This document shows, one piece after another, positions 1 to 5,451 of a stretch of 5,451 nucleotides of DNA (within the stretch, counting starts at the first letter, position 1; each line of letters starts with the position of its first letter). The DNA comes from Bacteroidota bacterium. GTDB lineage: Bacteria; Bacteroidota; Bacteroidia; Chitinophagales; Saprospiraceae. Location: the NCBI GenBank assembly GCA_029573365.1, contig JAKQGD010000560.1, forward strand, positions 1 to 5,451, in the 5' to 3' direction. A program made the translations under genes and the position numbers. The notes under the pieces are model-generated. The model saw only the letters and a program-made list of their open reading frames with translations. It was not told the origin of the DNA and made no database searches.

Positions 1-1
1 C

Positions 2-862
2 AAAATAACACTGGCGGCTCCTATGGCATCGACAAAAGATTATTTTTATAAAAATGCCGATGCTGATGAAGTGATTTTTATCCACGTAGGCTCCGGTACC
101 CTCAAGACTATGTACGGTGACCTGAGGTTTGAATACGGAGACTATCTCGTCATACCCAGGGGAACAATCTACCAAATGGACTTTGATAACAGTGACAACA
201 GACTGTTTATCGTAGAATCGACCTCGCCTATCGTCACCCCCAAAAGATACCGCAATCAGTTCGGTCAGTTGGAAGAACACTCACCTTATTGTGAGAGGGA
301 CATCCGCAAGCCCTCAGTTCTTGAGACCTATGACGAAAGCGGGGATTTCCTCCTGTACATTAAAAAGCAGGACCTGTTGTACCCATACCATTACAAAACA
401 CATCCTTTTGATGTCGTGGGTTGGGACGGATTCCTGTATCCTTATGCATTTTCCATCCATGATTTTGAGCCGATAACCGGTCGTGTGCACCTTCCGCCGC
501 CTATACACCAGACTTTTGAGACTGCAGGGTTTGTCATATGTTCGTTTGTACCGAGGCTGTACGATTACCACCCTCTGTCCATACCTGCTCCGTACAATCA
601 CAGCAATATCGACAGCGATGAAGTGCTGTATTACGTAGATGGTGACTTTATGAGCCGCAAAAATGTGGAAAAAGGGCAGATTACCCTGCATCCCGGAGGT
701 ATACCTCATGGCCCACATCCTGGTACCGTCGAAAAAAGTATTGGTGCCAAAGAAACAAAAGAGCTTGCTGTTATGGTGGACACTTTCAGACCACTGCTCA
801 TGACCAATTATGCAGCAGAGATAGAAGACGAAAGTTATGCCTACAGTTGGCTTTCAAAATAA
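2..862 (+). CDS. hmgA: Homogentisate 1,2-dioxygenase, 5'-truncated by window edge
   Basis: This cytosolic non-haem Fe(II) dioxygenase opens the ring of homogentisate to maleylacetoacetate in tyrosine and phenylalanine catabolism. The frame is open to the window edge. The Met at 23-25 is not a convincing start, because seven codons upstream (KITLAAP) read on smoothly and bacterial homologues are about 380 residues long. About 286 C-terminal residues are visible. Numbering from that Met, a cupin-like segment EYGDYLVIPRGTIYQ lies at 37-51, followed by HPFDVVGWDGFLYPY (127-141) and PPPIHQTFETAGFV (158-171). The iron site is read as His193 (PYNHSN), Glu200 (DSDEVLYY) and His229 (GGIPHGPHPG), by comparison with the human enzyme's His335, Glu341 and His371. 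It ends with TAA at 860-862, 38 bp before hpd, whose product supplies its substrate. No frameshift is seen. Family assignment is firm; the missing N-terminus is the only real gap. Confidence 0.95.
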   Translation, partial: KITLAAPMASTKDYFYKNADADEVIFIHVGSGTLKTMYGDLRFEYGDYLVIPRGTIYQMDFDNSDNRLFIVESTSPIVTPKRYRNQFGQLEEHSPYCERDIRKPSVLETYDESGDFLLYIKKQDLLYPYHYKTHPFDVVGWDGFLYPYAFSIHDFEPITGRVHLPPPIHQTFETAGFVICSFVPRLYDYHPLSIPAPYNHSNIDSDEVLYYVDGDFMSRKNVEKGQITLHPGGIPHGPHPGTVEKSIGAKETKELAVMVDTFRPLLMTNYAAEIEDESYAYSWLSK

Positions 863-900
863 AATCAAATTCTAAACACACTAAAATCTTTATCATATAA
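863..900 (+). other. hmgA-hpd spacer: G-free leader without Shine-Dalgarno
   Basis: This 38-bp spacer contains no G on the plus strand and is 31/38 A+T, so no GGAGG-type ribosome binding site is possible before the hpd ATG. The sequence just upstream of the start is tatcatataa. A-rich leaders without Shine-Dalgarno pairing are common in Bacteroidota. No terminator hairpin is visible. The Bacteroidota -7 promoter element (TAnnTTTG) cannot occur because it needs a G. This supports read-through from hmgA rather than a separate hpd promoter, which is an inference. Confidence 0.6.
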
Positions 901-2025
901 ATGGATACTTCAACCTTAACCAATACCCAACATACCAAGGATACCTTCCCTATCAATGGCACTGACCATATCGAATTTTATGTAGGAAATGCCCGACAGG
1001 CGGCACTGTATTATCAGCATTGTTACGGATTCAGACTTATAGCATACAAAGGACCCGAAACAGGATCCAGAGACGTAGTATCGTATGTGCTCCAGCAGGG
1101 AAAAATCAGGTTTGTCATATCTTCTGCCATCAGGCCGGACCATGAAATCCTGAAACATGTAGCCCTCCACGGAGATGGTGTAAAAGTACTGGCACTGTGG
1201 GTAGACAATGCCGAAGAAGCGTGGCAAAAAGCGGTAGAAAGAGGGGCAGAAAGTGCTTTCGAACCATATAAAATTGAAGACGAACATGGCTACGTTAAGC
1301 TGGCTGCCATCAAGACCTATGGTGAGACCATCCATACACTGGTAGAAAGAACGCATTATAACGGCCCATTCATGCCCGGCTTTGTAGCCAAGTCATCGCC
1401 TGTACAGGTAAAATCTCTTGGGTTTAAACATGTAGACCACTGCGTAGGAAATGTAGAACTAGGCCATATGAACAAATGGGTCAGTTTTTACGAGGATGTA
1501 ATGGGCTTCAAGCTCCTCGTGACGTTTGACGACAAGGACATTTCCACAGAATATTCGGCTCTTATGAGCAAGGTCGTAAGCAATGGAAACGGATACATCA
1601 AATTCCCTATAAACGAACCAGCCGATGGCAAGAAAAAATCTCAGATCGAGGAATATCTTGAGTTTTACAAGGGAGCCGGTGTCCAGCACATTGCCATGGA
1701 AACCGAAAACATCATAAAAACCGTGCAGGCTCTCAGAGAAAACGGAGTAGAATTCCTGTACGTACCTGATAACTACTACGATACTGTCATGGAGCGTGTA
1801 GGCAAAATCGACGAAAGCATCGAAGACCTAAAACGGCTCAACATCCTGGTAGACCGGGATGAAGAAGGTTATTTGCTGCAGATCTTCACTAAGCCGATCC
1901 AGGACAGGCCCACCGTATTTTTTGAAATCATAGAAAGGCATGGGGCCACCTCTTTTGGCAAAGGCAACTTTAAGGCCCTCTTTGAAGCCATAGAAAGAGA
2001 GCAGGAACTCAGAGGCAATCTCTGA
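901..2025 (+). CDS. hpd: 4-hydroxyphenylpyruvate dioxygenase
   Basis: This cytosolic Fe(II) enzyme converts 4-hydroxyphenylpyruvate and O2 to homogentisate and CO2, the step before HmgA. The 374 residues match the usual family length of about 350-400. Two vicinal-oxygen-chelate domains are visible. The first, roughly 20-150, opens with DHIEFYVGNARQA. The second, roughly 175-345, carries the metal site: His180 (VDHCVGNV), His263 (VQHIAMET) and Glu342 (FFEIIER). The substrate-pocket stretch LLQIFTKP has Gln327 and Phe329. The C-terminal gate helix has SFGKGNF (351-357), with Phe352 and Phe357 at the positions of the conserved plant HPPD phenylalanines. The ATG at 901 is the only sensible start, giving a short N-terminal tail of about 20 residues before the first domain. 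Hydroxymandelate synthase shares the fold and substrate, but the neighbouring hmgA and the conserved gate residues favour HPPD. The gene is intact and is followed by a strong terminator. Confidence 0.97.
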   Translation: MDTSTLTNTQHTKDTFPINGTDHIEFYVGNARQAALYYQHCYGFRLIAYKGPETGSRDVVSYVLQQGKIRFVISSAIRPDHEILKHVALHGDGVKVLALWVDNAEEAWQKAVERGAESAFEPYKIEDEHGYVKLAAIKTYGETIHTLVERTHYNGPFMPGFVAKSSPVQVKSLGFKHVDHCVGNVELGHMNKWVSFYEDVMGFKLLVTFDDKDISTEYSALMSKVVSNGNGYIKFPINEPADGKKKSQIEEYLEFYKGAGVQHIAMETENIIKTVQALRENGVEFLYVPDNYYDTVMERVGKIDESIEDLKRLNILVDRDEEGYLLQIFTKPIQDRPTVFFEIIERHGATSFGKGNFKALFEAIEREQELRGNL

Positions 2026-2058
2026 TTTTTATAAAAACATAAAGGTTTTTCATAAAGG

Positions 2059-2088
2059 GAACCGGCTCCGGCCGGTTCTTTTTTTTTT
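2059..2088 (+). terminator. Rho-independent terminator of the hmgA-hpd unit
   Basis: A perfect 8-bp stem, GAACCGGC (2059-2066) paired with GCCGGTTC (2071-2078), encloses the tetraloop TCCG and is followed directly by ten T residues (2079-2088). It lies 33 bp after the hpd stop codon. In RNA the loop is C(UCCG)G, which fits the extra-stable UNCG tetraloop class. The T-run is on the plus strand, so the orientation is for hpd. Read from the minus strand, the same hairpin starts only a few bases past the stop of the converging gene, but it is followed by CCTTTATG rather than a U-tract, so efficient termination in that direction is doubtful. Confidence 0.93.
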
Positions 2089-2091
2089 AAT

Positions 2092-5000
2092 CTATTCCAT
2101 TTTTACAAGTCCGCTGACATTCAGATTTGCTCCGTTTTCTGACTTAAGTATAGAATCAGGATTGCCGCTCAGCATTAGATTAATCAGAGTCAGATTACCG
2201 AGGTTTCTGATAAGCGGCCTGGACAAAGTATTGTTGGATTGAATGAAATGCAAATTTTGCAGCGAAACCTGTGCCCCCTGTGCGATGGTAACTGTACCTT
2301 TGGATGTGGCAAAGCCTGATCCGTTGAGGTCGGAGGTGATGACGACCTTTTGTGCGTCTGTATCATGCAAACCTATATCTTTGTTTATGACCAGAGGAGA
2401 CAAAAGTTTAATGGTGTCAACAACAGGCGAAAAAGTAATCACATCACCATCCTGGGCACAGGCCATGATTTGCCGGAGTGTACCCACCCCTTCGTCCGCT
2501 TTATTGGTTACTTCCAGGCTGTAAAGCTCGTCAATCTGGCCATCACAATCATCATCTATGCCGTTGCAGATTTCTGTAACGTTGGCATTGGGTTTATTGT
2601 CTCTGACTACCATAAATTGTCCGAAAGAATTTACACTGTTGCCTGTACTGAAAGTAACATATGGGTCAGGCAAGTAGGGGCTGTGGCTGTCGCCCAAATC
2701 CAGCACAGAACCCCAGGTAGCACCCTCGGCATTAGCCTGTCTTCTGTAATGCATAAAATCAAGATTCTGGCAGCCTCCTGAAATATTGCCGCTTCGGTAC
2801 CACCTGATGCTGTCTAGCTGTGTAAAAGTCAGATTGGTGCCATAATTGTTGACCACCCAGTAACAGGTCGGCAGGTATGGTGCCGAAGGAGATTGATCGG
2901 GAAGTAGATTTATTTTGGATACCACAATTTCTCCATTGGGGTACGTGCCTGAAGCCGGAAAATACATCCTGGCTCCTGCGGGACCAAAGTCCTTGAGCCC
3001 ACCTGAAGTTATGGTCATTCTGGCAGAAGTGCCACCTCCGGCCGGTACCGTAGAGGGTGTTTTAGTTGCACCTCCGGTCAGGTACACGTGTTTATTTCCT
3101 ACCTTGTCATAATCGATGGCGGGGTCATCTTCATTAAACTGATAATACGCTATCAGCGAGGCATCATCACCCGGCTTTTTGGTTAGGTGTCTCAGATCTC
3201 GTAGTTCGCCGGTGCTTAGTGCCCGGTTGTATATGGCCACTTCGTCTACTTGTCCGTTCATATTCCTGTCTGACCAGTTGCGGTAACTACCGATTCTGAA
3301 AGCAGGTATATCGGTGGGCGTCAGCGTAAAACTGTGGGTTGCTGACTGTTCGTTGCAATAGACGGTCACTCCTGTAGGCCTGACTACCATGGCTACAAAA
3401 CTCCATTGGTCAGATGGCACATTGATGTTGCTGTTCCACCACCACTGACCACCGGGCCAGTGATACGCCAGCTTATTGGAGCCATCCTTAAAGTTAAAAC
3501 CTGCCGCATTTGCTCCGTCGCCCATGAAGATGGAAGAGTAATCAGGCTGAATGCCATTGGGCCTGACCCAGGCTGTCACTGTCAAAGTGCTTACATTTGT
3601 GAGATTAAAATCAGGTACGTATCCATGTTTGTCGCTACCTGCAGCCACCATTGATTTTCCTGGTATAGTGTCGGGCATACATTTGTTAAGTACACTGATC
3701 ATACCCGGCATGGATTTGGTATCCGATTGCCCTTGAGCATTGGTGATGGTCAGGGAGACATTATAAATACCGGCTGAGGAGTAAATGACTTTGGGGTTTC
3801 TCGCAGAGGTGCTACTCACGTATGATGCACCGGGAAAAGACCACTGCCACGTAGCCCCCTCATGTGCCAGTACTGAATAATCGTCAAAAAAAACCGTGTC
3901 TCTGGTACACCCTGTTTCTTTGGCTGCAACAGTGGGCATGGCCTGGATCTGCGATGTCTCAAATAGTGGCGACTCCCACACACCAAAACCCCAGCAACCG
4001 TTGCGGATTTTGCCATCGCGGTAAAATGGTTTGAGCCTGTTTGTTTCTACGCTTACCGGCAAACCGGTGGCAAAGGGCTGCCAATCAGTATGGCCGTTAT
4101 TGCGGTAAAATACGCCATAGTTTGTCCCCAGATAAATACCGCCGTCGGTGCCATATTGTGCCATGATGTCCTGAATCTGGACGTTATCCAGGATGGCTGT
4201 GGTAAGGTTGGTCCATGATGTGCCTCCGTTGACTGATTTGTATATTTTTTTACCATTGGAGCCATAGGTTACAGCTACCCATATGACATCATGATTTGTA
4301 TTGCTTACGTCCATTTTGACCCTGTCATTGTTGTTGGGCAGCGGCAGAGGCGTCATAGCTGTCCAGCTCACACCTCCGTCATCGGACCTCCATAGCTTAT
4401 CGTCGGTACCATCCCACTGTGAGCAGTACATCCTCAAGGGCTGGGACCTGGAGATGCTGATTTCATACACTTTGTTGGAGGCCGTGCCGGGAAACGTGTA
4501 CAGGGCCAAATAACTTATACCACCGTCGATGCTTTTGTACAGGATATTGTCTTTGCCTATAAATACCGTGTTGTAATAATTGGGGTGAAAAACCATTTCG
4601 CTATTGGCATAATAAGCGTAGCTTTCATTGGGCCAGGCACCCACCGAAAGATTATCTACCCCGTTGCCAAAACCAGGTTTGATGACTTTGCCGCCGATGT
4701 CAGAAAAATAGGTTTTATTGCCGGGACCAGGGTTGACGTAGCCGGTAGGAGCCTCTCCTCCTCCCAGCCTGTAAGATTTACCCGCAGGAAAAGACTCATG
4801 AAGTGCCATGTTGCCATTGTGGTATCTGCCACCCACAAGTAGGTCCGTGTTCCACCCTGATCCAAAACCCCACATATCCGCACCTGAGATTCCGCTCATC
4901 CTGGCTTCTATGGTTTGCCCAAAATTATTGGAGTAGTTAAGCCCTCCGTCCGATGCTATCCAAAGATCACTGCCCGAGGCAGCAAGCCATTGAATATCAG

Positions 5001-5451
5001 GATGTGACCATTGCAAAGTACCGACATAGCCTCCCAGACTACTCCAGGTAGCTCCGCCATCTGTGCTCTTAAACCATGAGGTTCCTCCGGCTATCAGCTG
5101 GTTGTCATTGGTGGGATTTACCACGATGGCCATATCGTAAAAGCCCTGATTAAATCCAGTGGTGCCATTGTTTGCCATCAGATTGGTATGGGTAGGAATT
5201 ACATATGTGCCACCTATCTGATTTAATGGGTTGGTGTTTTGCCAGCTCACTCCTGAGTCATTGCTTACAAAGACTCCGACATAACCATTGAGTGAACCGC
5301 CGTTGCCGCAAAGGTAAGCATATATTTTTGAGGTATTGGACGGACAGGTGGCAATAATTGCCCCTGTGACGGATTCTCCGGTTGCCGGTGTCCACCAGCC
5401 TGATGCCGCAGTGGTCCAGTTGAGTCCATTGTCAGTGGAGACCATAAATTC
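2092..5451 (-). CDS. Large secreted modular protein: Asp-box propeller, PKD, LamG-like, MopE motif, LRQ beta-helix; 5'-truncated
   Basis: The frame is open to the right window edge (GAA TTT precede the first visible ATG at 5445-5443), so the N-terminus and any signal peptide are missing; 1119 residues are seen. Numbering from that Met, Asp-box motifs (S-x-D-x-G-x-x-W type) occur at 3-10, 61-68, 127-134, 164-171, 305-312, 354-361 and 404-411, with a degenerate one at 448-455. They form a sortilin/BNR-like propeller closed by GFGVWE (486-491). A PKD domain follows at about 503-588 (WQWSFPGA, then YNVSLTITNAQG), then a LamG-like jelly roll at about 596-756 (LTVTAWVRP, GQVDEVAIYNRALS). Residues about 780-950 are beta-rich and unassigned. 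A MopE-type motif EICNGIDDDCDGQIDE lies at 958-973, and a beta-helix-like segment (VTNKADEGVGTLRQI) runs to the end. The module set suggests surface adhesion or polymer binding. No sialidase FRIP motif, catalytic signature or canonical type IX sorting domain was seen. TAG is at 2094-2092. Function is unknown; the domain calls are firm to moderate. Confidence 0.9.
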   Translation of the reverse strand, partial: EFMVSTDNGLNWTTAASGWWTPATGESVTGAIIATCPSNTSKIYAYLCGNGGSLNGYVGVFVSNDSGVSWQNTNPLNQIGGTYVIPTHTNLMANNGTTGFNQGFYDMAIVVNPTNDNQLIAGGTSWFKSTDGGATWSSLGGYVGTLQWSHPDIQWLAASGSDLWIASDGGLNYSNNFGQTIEARMSGISGADMWGFGSGWNTDLLVGGRYHNGNMALHESFPAGKSYRLGGGEAPTGYVNPGPGNKTYFSDIGGKVIKPGFGNGVDNLSVGAWPNESYAYYANSEMVFHPNYYNTVFIGKDNILYKSIDGGISYLALYTFPGTASNKVYEISISRSQPLRMYCSQWDGTDDKLWRSDDGGVSWTAMTPLPLPNNNDRVKMDVSNTNHDVIWVAVTYGSNGKKIYKSVNGGTSWTNLTTAILDNVQIQDIMAQYGTDGGIYLGTNYGVFYRNNGHTDWQPFATGLPVSVETNRLKPFYRDGKIRNGCWGFGVWESPLFETSQIQAMPTVAAKETGCTRDTVFFDDYSVLAHEGATWQWSFPGASYVSSTSARNPKVIYSSAGIYNVSLTITNAQGQSDTKSMPGMISVLNKCMPDTIPGKSMVAAGSDKHGYVPDFNLTNVSTLTVTAWVRPNGIQPDYSSIFMGDGANAAGFNFKDGSNKLAYHWPGGQWWWNSNINVPSDQWSFVAMVVRPTGVTVYCNEQSATHSFTLTPTDIPAFRIGSYRNWSDRNMNGQVDEVAIYNRALSTGELRDLRHLTKKPGDDASLIAYYQFNEDDPAIDYDKVGNKHVYLTGGATKTPSTVPAGGGTSARMTITSGGLKDFGPAGARMYFPASGTYPNGEIVVSKINLLPDQSPSAPYLPTCYWVVNNYGTNLTFTQLDSIRWYRSGNISGGCQNLDFMHYRRQANAEGATWGSVLDLGDSHSPYLPDPYVTFSTGNSVNSFGQFMVVRDNKPNANVTEICNGIDDDCDGQIDELYSLEVTNKADEGVGTLRQIMACAQDGDVITFSPVVDTIKLLSPLVINKDIGLHDTDAQKVVITSDLNGSGFATSKGTVTIAQGAQVSLQNLHFIQSNNTLSRPLIRNLGNLTLINLMLSGNPDSILKSENGANLNVSGLVKME

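Noticed and set aside
23..25. ATG as the true start of hmgA
   Set aside because: It would give 279 residues against about 380 for the family, and the codons upstream continue an apparently coding sequence to the window edge.
314..718. Minus-strand open frame of 134 codons inside hmgA
   Set aside because: It lies wholly antisense to a firmly identified conserved enzyme and has no recognisable domain; it is a shadow of the real frame.
916..1356. Minus-strand open frame of 146 codons inside hpd
   Set aside because: Antisense to the first HPPD domain, with no domain-like composition, so a shadow frame.
2033..2050. Small AAAAAC/GTTTTT inverted repeat just after the hpd stop
   Set aside because: A six-base, mostly A-T stem with no T-tract is expected by chance in AT-rich intergenic DNA. 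The real terminator is the hairpin at 2059-2088.
2350..2781. Plus-strand open frame of 143 codons opposite the large gene
   Set aside because: Antisense to the MopE and C-terminal coding region, where the minus strand shows clear protein motifs. Its own translation resembles no family.
3886..3893. Run of eight A (eight T in the coding sense) in the large gene as a frameshift or slippage site
   Set aside because: The frame reads DTVFFDDY straight through the PKD domain on both sides, with no sign of a shifted product.
2092..5451. Large protein as an active sialidase or GH74 glycosidase because of its Asp-boxes
   Set aside because: Asp-boxes are structural and occur in many non-enzymatic propellers. 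No FRIP motif or catalytic residues could be identified in the visible part, and the N-terminus is missing.

Overview
The window reads as chromosomal DNA from a member of the Bacteroidota, most plausibly a Saprospiraceae- or Chitinophagales-like environmental lineage. This is an inference from three things. The two catabolic proteins resemble the bacteroidal forms of their families. The hpd leader has no Shine-Dalgarno sequence. The large minus-strand gene combines Asp-box propeller, PKD, LamG-like, MopE-like and 'LRQ' beta-helix modules, a mix typical of secreted proteins in that phylum. No species can be named from the sequence alone.

Left part (2-2025, plus strand): two consecutive genes of aerobic tyrosine/phenylalanine breakdown. 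First comes the 3' three-quarters or so of homogentisate 1,2-dioxygenase (hmgA), whose 5' end lies outside the window. After 38 bp comes a complete 4-hydroxyphenylpyruvate dioxygenase (hpd). Hpd makes homogentisate and HmgA opens its ring, so the pair catalyses consecutive steps and is very probably co-transcribed. A strong rho-independent terminator at 2059-2088 closes the unit.

Right part (2092-5451, minus strand): one very large gene converging on hpd. It is open to the right edge of the window, so its N-terminus and any signal peptide are missing. The visible 1119 residues form a modular, apparently extracellular protein: an Asp-box/BNR (sortilin-like) beta-propeller region, a PKD domain, a LamG-like jelly roll, an unassigned beta-rich region, a MopE-type Asp/Cys motif, and a C-terminal 'LRQ' beta-helix-like segment. 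No catalytic signature and no canonical type IX secretion C-terminal domain were recognised. Its substrate or partner is unknown.

I found no RNA gene, CRISPR array, insertion sequence, attachment site or origin. The only non-coding stretches are the 38-bp spacer and the 66-bp convergent intergenic region. The left half is ordinary metabolism. The least explained part of the window is the large secreted protein, especially the unassigned region before the MopE motif and its unusual C-terminus.
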